DNA of 64,000 bases from Chitinophaga sp. (GCF_017745275.1 NZ_JAGHZS010000010.1:538073-602072); one strand, 5' to 3'; positions 1 to 8,924 are shown, counted from the first letter of the stretch. The notes: a model not told the origin generated them from the letters alone. Numbers and translations are program-made.

Positions 1-114
1 CAGGCGCTGCTGGATAGCATCAGCGAAGATGTGGAACGAATTTTACAAATCAGCAGTGAATTGTTGGATTTCACACAAACAAAAGTAGGATTGATTCCCA
101 ATCTCCGGCATTAA
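1..114 (+). CDS. Sensor histidine kinase-like protein, C-terminal end only
   Basis: Reading frame 1 is open from the window edge to a TAA at 112-114 and gives 37 residues. The piece (SEDVERILQISSELLDFTQ) resembles the second helix of a HisKA dimerisation domain as found in Bacteroidota HAMP-type kinases. The protein stops about 14 residues after this helix, so no HATPase_c domain follows. The response regulator starts 28 bp downstream, which suggests a two-gene operon and a cognate pair. The 5' part lies outside the window, so the full architecture is unknown. The family call rests on this short helix only. Confidence 0.5.
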   Translation, partial: QALLDSISEDVERILQISSELLDFTQTKVGLIPNLRH

Positions 115-142
115 TTTTTTTTCAATTTTAATACACCAGAAC

Positions 143-1492
143 ATGACAACCGGTACGGTTTTACTCGTAGAAGATGAAGAGAAACTTCGTCAGTTATTGA
201 AACGTATTATTGCAATGGAAGGTTTTCGTATCCTGGAATGTGATACCCTGAAAGCCGCGCGGCAGCTGCTGCACACAGAAGCCATAGACATAGTACTCAG
301 TGATATCATGCTGCCGGATGGCAATGGTATCGACCTCGTTACACACATGCGGGACAAACAGTTGCCAGCTGAAATTATCCTGCTAACGGCTTATGGTAAC
401 ATCGCTGATAGTGTACGCGCCATAAAGAACGGGGCGTTTGATTATATCACCAAAGGCAATGATAATGCCCGGATTATTCCACTGTTACACCGCGCGCTGG
501 AGAAAGTAAAATTGCAAAACCGTGTGGTACAACTGCAAACAAAAATCAATAATAACTACGCCTCATTTGATGCATTGCTGGGTACTTCAGCCGGGATTCG
601 GGAAGCCCGGAAGCTGGCGATGAAAGCAGCGCCCAGTAATGCCGCCGTATTACTGTTGGGGGAAACCGGTTCAGGAAAAGAAATGTTCGCACAAGCTATT
701 CATAATGCCAGCCATCGGGCAGAAAAAGATTTTCTTGCCATTAACTGTAGTGCTATTGGGAAAGACATACTAGAAAGCGAGATCTTTGGCTATAAAGCAG
801 GGGCATTTACCGGTGCTGTGAAAAACAAAAAAGGATTGATAGAAGAAGCCCACCAGGGCACCCTTTTCCTGGACGAAGTAGGTGAGATGCCATTGGACCT
901 GCAGGCCAAACTATTAAGGGTACTGGAAACAAGCGAGTTTATAAAGGTGGGAGATACTAAAGTAACGAAGGTGGATATACGTATTATCGCCGCTACCAAC
1001 CGCAACCTGGTACAGGAAATTCAACAGGGACGTTTCCGGGAAGACCTGTTCTACCGTCTTAATGTATTTACCATTGAGCTGCCGCCGTTAAGAGAAAGAA
1101 AAGAAGATATCCCTTTATTTGCCTCCTATTACCTGCAACAGTTTGCCGGAAAATCCAATACACAGGTAGTGCAGATGAGCCGTGAGTTTATAGAACATCT
1201 GAAGCTGCATGAATGGCGGGGTAATATCCGGGAGTTGAAAAACATTATGGAGCGTGCGGTGATCATTTGTACCGGTAACACACTTACCGTGGATGATTTG
1301 CCATTGGAGTTTACGTTGCATAAGCATCCGGTGAAACAAAAACCAGGTACTTTTGATCTGGCAGTGATGGAGAAAATACATATACAATGGGTGGTGGATT
1401 ATGTAAACGGTAACAAATCAAAAGCCGCCAGGTTATTGAACATTAGCTTGTCTACCCTTTACCGGAAAATGGATGAATATAAGATGGCATAA
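143..1492 (+). CDS. Sigma-54-dependent response regulator (NtrC/AtoC type)
   Basis: This is a complete 449-residue bacterial enhancer-binding protein. The receiver domain (about 1-120) has acidic residues near 10-12, phospho-acceptor D54 and K104. The AAA+ domain (about 145-380) has Walker A GETGSGKE at 173-180, the sigma-54 contact loop GAFTGA at 220-225 and Walker B LFLDE at 241-245. A Fis-type helix-turn-helix (KSKAARLLNISLSTLYRKM) ends the protein. Phosphorylation would trigger ATP-driven opening of sigma-54 promoters. It follows a kinase-like gene by 28 bp and is convergent with a porin gene whose upstream region carries a repeated 9-bp motif that could be its binding site. The set resembles regulator and porin genes seen near kdp potassium-transport loci in this phylum, but no kdp structural gene is visible. 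Confidence 0.93.
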   Translation: MTTGTVLLVEDEEKLRQLLKRIIAMEGFRILECDTLKAARQLLHTEAIDIVLSDIMLPDGNGIDLVTHMRDKQLPAEIILLTAYGNIADSVRAIKNGAFDYITKGNDNARIIPLLHRALEKVKLQNRVVQLQTKINNNYASFDALLGTSAGIREARKLAMKAAPSNAAVLLLGETGSGKEMFAQAIHNASHRAEKDFLAINCSAIGKDILESEIFGYKAGAFTGAVKNKKGLIEEAHQGTLFLDEVGEMPLDLQAKLLRVLETSEFIKVGDTKVTKVDIRIIAATNRNLVQEIQQGRFREDLFYRLNVFTIELPPLRERKEDIPLFASYYLQQFAGKSNTQVVQMSREFIEHLKLHEWRGNIRELKNIMERAVIICTGNTLTVDDLPLEFTLHKHPVKQKPGTFDLAVMEKIHIQWVVDYVNGNKSKAARLLNISLSTLYRKMDEYKMA

Positions 1493-1561
1493 TAAAAAAA
1501 CTGCCTGGTAAAGAATTACCTGCAGTTGTATAAAACCTATATTAAAAATCAAACGAGTTTA

Positions 1562-2911
1562 TCAGAACCGTACAATGAGATCCATAGCTGCTGTAAACTG
1601 ATCGCTGCGTGTTCCATTATCGTATGGGGTAGCGTCGTTGTTCCACGCTTTTTCATATCGTACTTCCGGCCTTATCCTGACCAGGTTGTTGAAGTGATGG
1701 ACCCAGCCAATGGTATGACTGGTATAGGTGGTGGCAAAACCGGTACGATTGCCCTGCGGATCGTTCAGGAGGTCATTTCTGATCGACAGGTAGTCCTTCT
1801 TCGCCGATAGCTGTACCTGGAAATAATTTACAGCGCCTACGGCAGATGCAATACCTGGAATGGTATTACCTAAGCCGGTACCCATGTACCATTCTTTCCC
1901 CGGGCCTTCAATGGCGGTACCACCTACGGCCGCGTCATGCTGCCACATATAGTATACCTCGGTATTCATATGTATTTTTTCATTGAACTTATGTCCCCAG
2001 GTAGCTACTGCCATTTGCAGATTGTCGTGCGCATCTTTATAATAACCTTTTCCTAAGCTATTAATACCACCATACAGGGAGTTTCGGTTATTGGAAGATA
2101 CCCAGCGTACCATGGCGAGGCCATTCAAACTGGCGGAACTGCTCCATGGCGTCATATCATTACCAGCATGCGCTCCTGCGGAAATCTGCCAGTGAGCATT
2201 CAGTCGTAATATGGCGTGTACACCGGTGAATGTATATGGATCTACCGTAAACATCAGGGAATGGGAATACAGGTAGTTGTCGGGGGCCCACTGCGCTTCA
2301 ATATCAGCCGGAGAAATAAAGCGGCCTACCTTAATCAGCAAGCCTTCGGCTACTTTGGGAAGATAGAGCATACCATATACCTGTGTAGGATCATATCCAT
2401 ACAAGTGGTTATTTTTTAAGAGCTGGTCACTGAAAATACCTTTTGCAAGCGTATAACGATAGTCGGTACCGTAAATATTATCAACCACAAAACCCCAGTC
2501 CACATGATCCTGCTGTACGGTATTCGGTTGCCTTTCTATGCGTAAAATAGCCTGATCCAGTACCACACGGTTAGGTACAAGATTATAAGAAGTAGGTGCG
2601 TTCGAATTTTTAGAAGTGCTGAAATTACCGCCAATGTCTATCCATCCATAGATTTTAATCCGGCTTTTACTTTTCGCAAGTCCTAATAGTTTGGTCAGGG
2701 GATAATCGGGGGCGTCTGCAGGTGCGCCTATCAGTGGGCCGCCTACCCATTCCCCGCTGGGAAATGGAGGTGAAGAAAGGGGAGAAGGTAAGCATCTTCC
2801 ATTAGATCCATCTACAATAACAGGTTGAGTTTTACCGGTAGTGTCTTGCTGCGCATATCCATATGACAGGGACAAAGTCAGGACAAGCGACGTTACAAAT
2901 CTTCGTTTCAT
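1562..2911 (-). CDS. Outer-membrane beta-barrel porin (BBP2-like)
   Basis: The protein has 449 residues. A signal peptide is predicted with cleavage after A20 (YGYA|QQ). The rest is rich in alternating aromatic and polar beta strands (YGWIDIGGNFSTSKN, RVVLDQAILRIERQP) and ends in an aromatic residue (LIVRF), as usual for outer-membrane barrels. The pattern fits the OmpL-like putative beta-barrel porin-2 family, which would form a diffusion channel; the solute cannot be read from the sequence. The gene is convergent with the sigma-54 regulator (stops about 70 bp apart). Its long upstream region has a hairpin and an array of 9-bp repeats, so activated transcription is plausible. Confidence 0.8.
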   Translation of the reverse strand: MKRRFVTSLVLTLSLSYGYAQQDTTGKTQPVIVDGSNGRCLPSPLSSPPFPSGEWVGGPLIGAPADAPDYPLTKLLGLAKSKSRIKIYGWIDIGGNFSTSKNSNAPTSYNLVPNRVVLDQAILRIERQPNTVQQDHVDWGFVVDNIYGTDYRYTLAKGIFSDQLLKNNHLYGYDPTQVYGMLYLPKVAEGLLIKVGRFISPADIEAQWAPDNYLYSHSLMFTVDPYTFTGVHAILRLNAHWQISAGAHAGNDMTPWSSSASLNGLAMVRWVSSNNRNSLYGGINSLGKGYYKDAHDNLQMAVATWGHKFNEKIHMNTEVYYMWQHDAAVGGTAIEGPGKEWYMGTGLGNTIPGIASAVGAVNYFQVQLSAKKDYLSIRNDLLNDPQGNRTGFATTYTSHTIGWVHHFNNLVRIRPEVRYEKAWNNDATPYDNGTRSDQFTAAMDLIVRF

Positions 2912-2924
2912 TTTTCGTTCGTTT

Positions 2925-2956
2925 ATACAATTTGGTGACTACATTCCCAATTGTAT
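2925..2956. promoter_or_regulatory. Inverted repeat in the porin 5' leader
   Basis: ATACAATTTGG (2925-2935) faces CCCAATTGTAT (2946-2956) across a 10-nt spacer, with 10 of 11 positions complementary. It lies 14 bp upstream of the porin ATG, so it could be an operator or an mRNA hairpin. Confidence 0.4.
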
Positions 2957-3064
2957 GCCTGCGCGGGGGATTTAGTGTGCCAGACCTGTGAAATCATTAT
3001 CCAATAAGCATTCCGGCTGCCAGAAATTTTAGAACGTCTGCCTGAAAGGGAAAGGAAAAGTATG

Positions 3065-3130
3065 TCAAAATGAGAAACCCGGTCATTTTGAGGCAGGCTT
3101 ATTTCATTTTGACTGCATTTCTCATTTTGA
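3065..3130. promoter_or_regulatory. Array of four TCATTTTGA motifs (candidate enhancer sites)
   Basis: TCATTTTGA occurs at 3083-3091, 3104-3112 and 3122-3130 on the plus strand, and as its complement at 3065-3073. Start-to-start spacing is 18, 21 and 18 bp, about two helical turns. The outer copies extend to a perfect 13-bp inverted repeat (3065-3077 and 3118-3130). The array sits about 155-220 bp upstream of the porin start, a normal distance for upstream activator sites of a sigma-54 regulator; such a regulator is encoded at 143-1492. Confidence 0.55.
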
Positions 3131-3265
3131 TATGCCTGTATATGTTTTTTTTGAGGAGATGTGTACGCCGGAATCCTGTACTCATCAACAGATGCCGGTA
3201 TCCATGCTGTAGAAATAATAATAGGCATCTCAATTGTAAACAAGCGGTATAAATTATCACATATT

Positions 3266-3808
3266 ATGAAACAGTTTTTAACAACCCTGCTGATGGCAGG
3301 GGCGTTATCCCCGGTAATGGCTGGTATAGGCCATCAGAAAACAGGTGGGCTTTATCTCTCTATGAACGATTATCTGGCCGATCATCGCTATTATGCATAT
3401 AGCAATATGAAGCTTCATACACGGAAGCCTTACCTGAGCATTCGGGCGGACAACGGAAAAATGCAGGTTCCCAGGGATTCCATATTTGCAGTAACCTTAC
3501 GGGATGGAAAAACATACCGGCTGCTTGGACACACGAGCTACGAGATTTTAAACAGGAATGCCCGGTTGCTATTGTATAAAAGAAAGATAATGACCGCTGT
3601 AAAAACATTTCCCAGGGATAACTTTCAATATTATTTTTCCGTTGGAGATGGCCCGCTGCAGGAGCTTACCGGCTGGAATTTAAAAAATGCTTTCAGCGGG
3701 AGGAAAGCATTACCGGATCAGTTGGATGTAAATTTCCGACAGGATAGTGATTTAATGTCTTATGATTCTTTTCATCACATGTACAAGCTGGAGTGGCTTT
3801 TACAATAG
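3266..3808 (+). CDS. Secreted protein of unknown function
   Basis: The frame is open from 3161, but the ATG at 3266 is preferred because it starts a clean signal peptide (MKQFLTTLLMAGALSPVMAG). The 180-residue product has a short beta-rich stretch (DSIFAVTLRDGKTYRLLGH) reminiscent of periplasmic or outer-membrane accessory proteins, and no catalytic motif I recognise. It is divergent from the porin and shares its control region. A bidirectional terminator follows at 3839. Confidence 0.7.
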   Translation: MKQFLTTLLMAGALSPVMAGIGHQKTGGLYLSMNDYLADHRYYAYSNMKLHTRKPYLSIRADNGKMQVPRDSIFAVTLRDGKTYRLLGHTSYEILNRNARLLLYKRKIMTAVKTFPRDNFQYYFSVGDGPLQELTGWNLKNAFSGRKALPDQLDVNFRQDSDLMSYDSFHHMYKLEWLLQ

Positions 3809-3838
3809 GTATGACAGTGCTTGCGTAACCATAAAAAA

Positions 3839-3870
3839 AGCCAACATCCGTAAGGACGTTGGCTTTTTTT
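3839..3870. terminator. Bidirectional rho-independent terminator
   Basis: An 11-bp stem (AGCCAACATCC / GGACGTTGGCT, one mismatch) with a GTAA loop is flanked by an A-run on the left and a T-run on the right. It lies between the convergent genes ending at 3808 and 3882 and can serve both. Confidence 0.85.
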
Positions 3871-3881
3871 ATGAAATAAAG

Positions 3882-4628
3882 TTATTTCACCCTTTCATAA
3901 ATGTATTGTTGTATCACTGCATAATAAGAAAAGTATTCTCCCTTTTTTATATTTTCAATGACGCTCGGGTAATTAATAATCAGGTGGCCTTTTTCATCAA
4001 TACCATATTGGGAAACCCCGCCGTCGGATTTAAATACTTTGTACATCATCAGTGACCGGCCATTTTCCACCTTATATTTTCCAGACATCATTTTTTTGAA
4101 GCTGGGTTTACCGGCTTCTTTCACATACATTTTAATGTTGTTATCTGTGATCACCGCAAAGGCGTCATCCTGGCTTTTATCGTCCAGGACCACATCCGGG
4201 AGCCGGTAATAAGTTTGGGTAGGGAGATAGACAGAATCATTAAACCGGATAGACCGGAACTTCAGCATACGCCAGGTGCCCACTAATTTACCCGGATCAT
4301 TCACTGCTGTAGTGGTGTCCAGTTGTGCATGGGGAATAATGGAATTGGGAGTGACAACAGTGGTTACCCCTTTGTCCTGGAAGTTCATATACGCCTGTGT
4401 TTTCTTCATCGCCGGTGTAAGAAAGGATGTATAAGCGTCATAGTCTTCATCCCATGAAGGAGCAGCCAGCCTTGGTCTGGCGATTTTATAATCCGGTGGA
4501 AATTGGTAAGTAGTATCCCTCGGCACTTTCGATAGTGCTTCAAAATCGGTTTCCTGTGCAAGTGTGTCAGCAGTACTAAAGACGGCCAATAGCAGTGCAG
4601 GCAGGAATTTTAGTAAGTGATTTGCCAT
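3882..4628 (-). CDS. Secreted protein of unknown function, lipocalin-like C-terminal half
   Basis: The product has 248 residues with a signal peptide ending near TLAQ (residue 25). Residues about 115-248 begin LVGTWRMLKFRSI and continue as short beta strands (NNIKMYVKEAG, SGKYKVENGRSLMMY, DEKGHLIINYPS). That opening (GTW and repeated strands) is typical of small secreted lipocalin-like domains common in Bacteroidota, but I cannot name the family. The gene is single, facing the terminator at 3839 and divergent from an AraC gene. No operon context suggests a role. Confidence 0.7.
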   Translation of the reverse strand: MANHLLKFLPALLLAVFSTADTLAQETDFEALSKVPRDTTYQFPPDYKIARPRLAAPSWDEDYDAYTSFLTPAMKKTQAYMNFQDKGVTTVVTPNSIIPHAQLDTTTAVNDPGKLVGTWRMLKFRSIRFNDSVYLPTQTYYRLPDVVLDDKSQDDAFAVITDNNIKMYVKEAGKPSFKKMMSGKYKVENGRSLMMYKVFKSDGGVSQYGIDEKGHLIINYPSVIENIKKGEYFSYYAVIQQYIYERVK

Positions 4629-4815
4629 AGTCAGTACAGGTTTTTTCCTGGTACCAATATACGTGGTTTTTGCAGGAGACTTTCCTTTACAGGTAAACGG
4701 TGTACGGGCTACATACGGAGAAACCCGCTTCTACCGCGTGTATACAGTTTTAATGAGCAGGTGGACAGGCAGGGAGGTAACTTTTCAAGTGCTCCACGTG
4801 CGTAGCGGATGAAGG

Positions 4816-5667
4816 ATGCCGGAAGCTTCAAATTCACTACCTTTAACCATGTTGCATAATGAATTTGAATCTCCGGAGGAACTACGGGATACCATCAAAT
4901 GCTTTTGGTATAACTGCAGAGAAGCAGGTGAACAACCTTCGCCTTACGAGGTAATGCCGGATGGCTATACCGAAATTATTTTTCATTTCGGAGAACTGTA
5001 TAGCGTGGCGCCCAATGGGGATCTGCAGTCATTGCCCTCACCGTTTATGGTAGGCCTGCTTAATCAACCTGTTTTTTTCTACTCCCCGCAACGGTTGGAA
5101 ATTATTGCCGTCAGGTGCTTTCCGTGGACGGTATTCGATTTGCTCGGGTTACCTTCCAATAAGGACAGCGTTCGGATATTTGAGCATCCCGTGGCGAAGT
5201 TGCAGGGCATCCTGCGCGAACATATAGCTGCAGGTAACATAGCAGCCGCCATTGCCGTCCTTAAACAATATTTCCTGGAAGCAAGATCGCATGTGGCCAC
5301 AGGTAGCATGTTATTCAAAGCCGGTGTAGCGATGCGGAAAGCCAATGGCAATATACCTGTCAGCGAAGTAGCTGCTGCCGCACATGCCACGGTACGCACC
5401 CTGGAACGGAACTTTAAGCAATCTTCCGGGCATACCGTGAAGGATGTATCCGCATTGATACGTTTTGAGCAGGTCAGAAATCAGTTATGGCGTAATCCCG
5501 ATACTAATATCGCCGGCCTGGCGCATGAACTGGGCTATACAGATCAATCGCACCTGAGCCGGGAATTCAAGCGCTACAGCGGCACTACGCCCGCGGCATT
5601 TGCGAGGAATGTGAAGAAAGGGCTACGGGTGGTTCCCTATAATTTTGTCGCGTTTATACAATCCTGA
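4816..5667 (+). CDS. AraC-family transcriptional regulator
   Basis: The product has 283 residues. The N-terminal half contains PYEVMPDGYTEIIFHFG, the signature of the DUF6597 domain found before AraC DNA-binding domains. The last 100 residues hold two helix-turn-helix motifs (VSEVAAAAHATVRTLERNFKQ and IAGLAHELGYTDQSHLSREF). An alternative start is the Met at 4849. The FAD monooxygenase follows directly, with its promoter overlapping this stop codon, so control of that neighbour is likely but inferred. The effector is unknown. Confidence 0.9.
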   Translation: MPEASNSLPLTMLHNEFESPEELRDTIKCFWYNCREAGEQPSPYEVMPDGYTEIIFHFGELYSVAPNGDLQSLPSPFMVGLLNQPVFFYSPQRLEIIAVRCFPWTVFDLLGLPSNKDSVRIFEHPVAKLQGILREHIAAGNIAAAIAVLKQYFLEARSHVATGSMLFKAGVAMRKANGNIPVSEVAAAAHATVRTLERNFKQSSGHTVKDVSALIRFEQVRNQLWRNPDTNIAGLAHELGYTDQSHLSREFKRYSGTTPAAFARNVKKGLRVVPYNFVAFIQS

Positions 5668-5675
5668 TATTTTTG
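5644..5675 (+). promoter_or_regulatory. Bacteroidota-type promoter for the FAD monooxygenase
   Basis: TTTG at 5644-5647, a 20-bp spacer and TATTTTTG at 5668-5675 match the -33/-7 pattern TTTG-N19/20-TAnnTTTG. The -7 element begins one base after the AraC stop. A start just downstream supports the Met at 5708 rather than the more upstream start of the frame. Confidence 0.65.
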
Positions 5676-5707
5676 CATTTGGGAATTTTGTGCTTCAATC
5701 ATGCTAT

Positions 5708-7297
5708 ATGAACGTAACACAAACCCAACCAACCACTATGTCAAACCCATTTGTTCCCGATGTCATTATTGCCGGCGCCGGACCCGTAGGGCTCTTCCTG
5801 GCTGCTGAACTGGCGCAGGCCAATTGCTCCGTACTCATATTGGAGAAGGCCGCAGATCCTGTTTCCCCGTTAAAGCAATTGCCTTTTGGTATGCGGGGGC
5901 TTTCTGCACCCAGTATAGAAGCACTATATCGTCGTGGATTACTCGATGAGCTGGAGATCCACAAACGTACAAAGTATCCGCACAGTCATTCCGTAAGAAC
6001 GGCACAGGCTCCGCCTGCTACCGGCCCCGGCGGCCATTTTGCCGGTATTACCTTTCACCAGCAGCAGGTAGATACTTCCCAATGGAAATATCGTTTGCCC
6101 GAATCTACACCTGCCAATTTAATGTCCGGGATGATGGAGCTGGAAACCGTGCTAACCCGCCGTGCAGTAGCTCTCGGTGTAGACATTCGCAGGGGCATCA
6201 CTGTAACGGATATACGACAAACTGCCGATGGTGTCACCGTGCAGGCAGGCGATCAATCTTTCAATGCTAAATGGCTGGTAGGCTGCGATGGCGGCCGTAG
6301 TACGGTACGTAAGAAAGGCGGTTTTGAATTTGCCGGTACAGAACCCACCTTCACCGGTTACTCCGTAGGGCTGGATATTGCCGATGTAGAGAAACTGCGT
6401 CCCGGCCGTAATGTCACGGAAACGGGGATGTACTTATTATCGCAACCCAATTACCTGATCCTGCAGGACTTTGATGGTGGCGCCTTTCATAAGGCTGCCC
6501 AACCGATTACCCGAGAGCATGTACAGGCATTATTACGCCGCATTTCAAATACCGACGTCACCATAACCGCTGTACATGTAGCTACTACGTGGACGGACCG
6601 GTCGCGGCAAGCCACTGCGTACCGCAATGGCCGTATTTTACTGGCAGGCGATGCTGCGCATATCCACTCGCCATTAGGTGGACAAGGCCTCAACCTCGGC
6701 CTGGGAGACGCCATGAACCTGGGCTGGAAGCTGGCCGCCACTATTCATCACCAGGCACCGGAAGGATTGCTCGATAGTTATTATACCGAACGATACCCGG
6801 TGGGAGAGAAGGTACTGGATTGGTCCCGCGCGCAAATTGCCATCATGCATCCGGATCCGCATGCCCGCGCGTTATATGCCATTATCCGGGACCTCATGCA
6901 TACCCGCGATGGTGTGACCTACATGGCAGGCCGGATATGGGGTATTACCACGCATTATACTATGGATGGAAATCATCCACTGGCGGGTTACAGCGTGCCC
7001 AATTTTACCTTTGAAGATGGTACTGATATAGGAGAACATCTGCGCGAAGGCCGTGCCATACTGCTCGACTTTGAAGTAAATGTCTCCCTGGAAAAACTAA
7101 CAGCCGCTTATGCTCACCAGGTAAAGTATATGGCCGGTAATGTGAAAAATCGTTTAGGCCTGAGCGTTGTATTGATCCGCCCGGATGGCATTGTAGCCTG
7201 GGCTGCAGATGGTACGCCGGATATGGAGGAATTGCAACGGACAATGGATCGTTGGTTTGTTCGGGAGGCAGCATTGATAAATGCAAATGAGGAATAG
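5708..7297 (+). CDS. FAD-dependent aromatic-ring monooxygenase
   Basis: The product has 529 residues from the preferred ATG at 5708; the frame is open from 5645, but that start lies inside the promoter, and 5738 is also possible. The FAD-binding Rossmann motif GAGPVG is at 23-28, followed by the acidic strand end ILEKA. The second flavin motif GDAAHIHSPLGGQGLN starts at 314, typical of the FAD_binding_3 (PHBH/MhpA/rifampicin monooxygenase) family. Residues about 440-525 form the thioredoxin-like C-terminal domain of ring hydroxylases (SVVLIRPDGIVAWAADG). It would use NAD(P)H and O2 to hydroxylate an aromatic or polyketide substrate, which cannot be identified. The upstream AraC gene is the likely regulator. 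Confidence 0.88.
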   Translation: MNVTQTQPTTMSNPFVPDVIIAGAGPVGLFLAAELAQANCSVLILEKAADPVSPLKQLPFGMRGLSAPSIEALYRRGLLDELEIHKRTKYPHSHSVRTAQAPPATGPGGHFAGITFHQQQVDTSQWKYRLPESTPANLMSGMMELETVLTRRAVALGVDIRRGITVTDIRQTADGVTVQAGDQSFNAKWLVGCDGGRSTVRKKGGFEFAGTEPTFTGYSVGLDIADVEKLRPGRNVTETGMYLLSQPNYLILQDFDGGAFHKAAQPITREHVQALLRRISNTDVTITAVHVATTWTDRSRQATAYRNGRILLAGDAAHIHSPLGGQGLNLGLGDAMNLGWKLAATIHHQAPEGLLDSYYTERYPVGEKVLDWSRAQIAIMHPDPHARALYAIIRDLMHTRDGVTYMAGRIWGITTHYTMDGNHPLAGYSVPNFTFEDGTDIGEHLREGRAILLDFEVNVSLEKLTAAYAHQVKYMAGNVKNRLGLSVVLIRPDGIVAWAADGTPDMEELQRTMDRWFVREAALINANEE

Positions 7298-7373
7298 TTT
7301 CATTTGACAGGTTTTCTTATTTACGGATTAAAGACTATCTTCCTCCGTAAGAAAACAAAATCCCGTTTGCCTC

Positions 7374-8042
7374 ATGAAACATGCTTTTATACTGTTAGCA
7401 GGCGCTTTACTTATTTCAATTACTACGTGGGGGCAGATAGCTGGTCGCTATTCGAAAGCGGATGCCCTTTGTAGTACAACTATTATCTTATTCCCCAATG
7501 GTATTTACAATATAGAATCTGGTTGTGAAAATCATTCAAGCTTTGCAATGGGCAGCTGGACGAAAAAGAAAGACACGATTTTGTTTCATGAGCTGGACAG
7601 CAGTTTTAGTGTTATCAGGAATGTAGTGGCCTCCAACACCGGAACACCGCAGATAACTGTACAACTATTTGATACAGCCGGTAATAATATCACTGCCAGA
7701 TACCCGGTTGGTCAGTTGTTAGAAGGGATGGGCGTGTATAATATAGACCTGGATAGCACCCAGACAATACGCAAAGATTTTAAAAGGAAAGGTAGTGTTA
7801 TAGTAATAACAAAATTGGAGAGATTATTGGGAAGGCCTGTTCGCGTGAATACGGATAATGCCAATGCATTTAAAATATATTTGGATCCACTGCTCGATTA
7901 TGTGCGGTATGAAAATTCGCATTGGTTCTCAAGAGGACATTTTAAGTTGCTGTATGTAAAAAATAAATTGATGTCGCTCCATCCCGAAACAGATTTTCTT
8001 ACTGCTCAGGACGTGATAACGGTATATAACAAGGAGCAATAG
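7374..8042 (+). CDS. Secreted protein of unknown function
   Basis: The product has 222 residues with a signal peptide cleaved near TTWG|QIAG. The early mature part has two cysteines (about residues 33 and 53) and the motif MGSWTKKKDTILFHELD, which resembles small secreted beta-barrel proteins that report a coloured or weighted value in this phylum. No enzyme motif is visible. Its stop is 4 bp from the stop of the convergent AraC gene, with no obvious terminator between them. Confidence 0.65.
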   Translation: MKHAFILLAGALLISITTWGQIAGRYSKADALCSTTIILFPNGIYNIESGCENHSSFAMGSWTKKKDTILFHELDSSFSVIRNVVASNTGTPQITVQLFDTAGNNITARYPVGQLLEGMGVYNIDLDSTQTIRKDFKRKGSVIVITKLERLLGRPVRVNTDNANAFKIYLDPLLDYVRYENSHWFSRGHFKLLYVKNKLMSLHPETDFLTAQDVITVYNKEQ

Positions 8043-8045
8043 CGG

Positions 8046-8924
8046 CTACGCATACCGCTGCGCCGGCGCAAACTCCTGTTTAAACGCCTGCGGAGTCTTC
8101 TTCTTAAACGTTTTAAACTGGCGGTTAAAATATGAGATGTTATTATAGCCACTCATAAAACAGATCTCAGTAATACTCAGGTCATCTTCCTGTAACAATT
8201 TACAGGCATGGCCAATCCGCAATTCATTCAGAAAATAAGTGAAATGTTTACGGGTCCGTTTCTTAAAATAACGGCAAAAAGCAGAAGGACTCATGTTCAC
8301 GGCCTGCGATACTTCGTTGGTAGAAATAGGATCCGTAAAATGTTGCATCACAAATTCGTAAATGCGATTCATGCGTTCGGCATCTTTTACGTTGATGCCG
8401 CTGGCGCCGCGACTGGACAGCAAATGGCTGTCGGTCGCTCCTGCAGCGATGTGCAACATCGATAATAATTGCAGCAGGCGATCCATCCCGGTGCTGTGCA
8501 CCATTTGCTGCATCTTATCTGCTAACAGCGTACGGGTGTTCCCGTTAATGCTGATACCTTGCACTGCTTTATCCAGCAGCTTGCGGATAGCCGCGGTTTC
8601 AGGCAGGTGAAAAAAAGCAGGCCCCAGGAATTCCCGGTTAAACTGGATCACAATAGATTTAGCCTGCAGGGCAGGATCATTGGTGTAATAAGCCGCGCTG
8701 TTCCTGTACCAGTGCGGGAGATTGGTACCTAATAATACCAGGTCGCCAGGGGCAAAGTCTGCGATGCTGTCGCCCACAAAGCGGGTGCCATCTCCCTGTA
8801 ATACCAATACCAGCTCATACTCCGGGTGAAAATGCCAGGGGGTATCGAAATAAGGAGAGCAAAATACCTGTACCGCAAAGGAGGCATCTGTGGAAACGGG
8901 GACTTTCTGCAAAATAGCTTTCAT
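8046..8924 (-). CDS. AraC-family regulator with cupin sensor domain (locus 1 regulator)
   Basis: The frame extends upstream to 9092 but would then overlap the divergent oxidoreductase gene, so the Met at 8924 (MKAILQKVPVSTDASF) is chosen, giving 292 residues. The N-terminal cupin has FHPEYELVLVLQGDG and a PGDLVLLG turn, as in sugar-sensing AraC proteins. The C-terminal 100 residues carry the double helix-turn-helix (MSPSAFCRYFKKRT, ITEICFMSGYNNISYFNRQF). It is divergent from the locus-1 operon and probably activates it in response to a sugar or uronate. It is closely similar along its DNA-binding half to the AraC protein at 39936. Confidence 0.9.
   Translation of the reverse strand: MKAILQKVPVSTDASFAVQVFCSPYFDTPWHFHPEYELVLVLQGDGTRFVGDSIADFAPGDLVLLGTNLPHWYRNSAAYYTNDPALQAKSIVIQFNREFLGPAFFHLPETAAIRKLLDKAVQGISINGNTRTLLADKMQQMVHSTGMDRLLQLLSMLHIAAGATDSHLLSSRGASGINVKDAERMNRIYEFVMQHFTDPISTNEVSQAVNMSPSAFCRYFKKRTRKHFTYFLNELRIGHACKLLQEDDLSITEICFMSGYNNISYFNRQFKTFKKKTPQAFKQEFAPAQRYA

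Larger units (their letters stand above)
2912..3265. other. 354-bp control region between divergent porin and secreted-protein genes
   Basis: No convincing gene lies here. The region holds an imperfect inverted repeat next to the porin start (2925-2956), a TGGCAC on the minus strand (2977-2982) that looks like a sigma-54 -24 element without a matching -12 GC, and an array of four TCATTTTGA motifs (3065-3130). Open frames crossing it have no family resemblance and start inside the motif array. Confidence 0.6.

Noticed and set aside
2960..2982. Sigma-54 promoter for the porin (TGGCAC on the minus strand)
   Set aside because: The -24 part is perfect, but GC is missing 10 bp further; CC stands there. 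I keep it only as a remark in the control region.
2923..3243. 106-residue frame on the minus strand upstream of the porin
   Set aside because: It runs through the motif array, has no family resemblance and no signal of coding.
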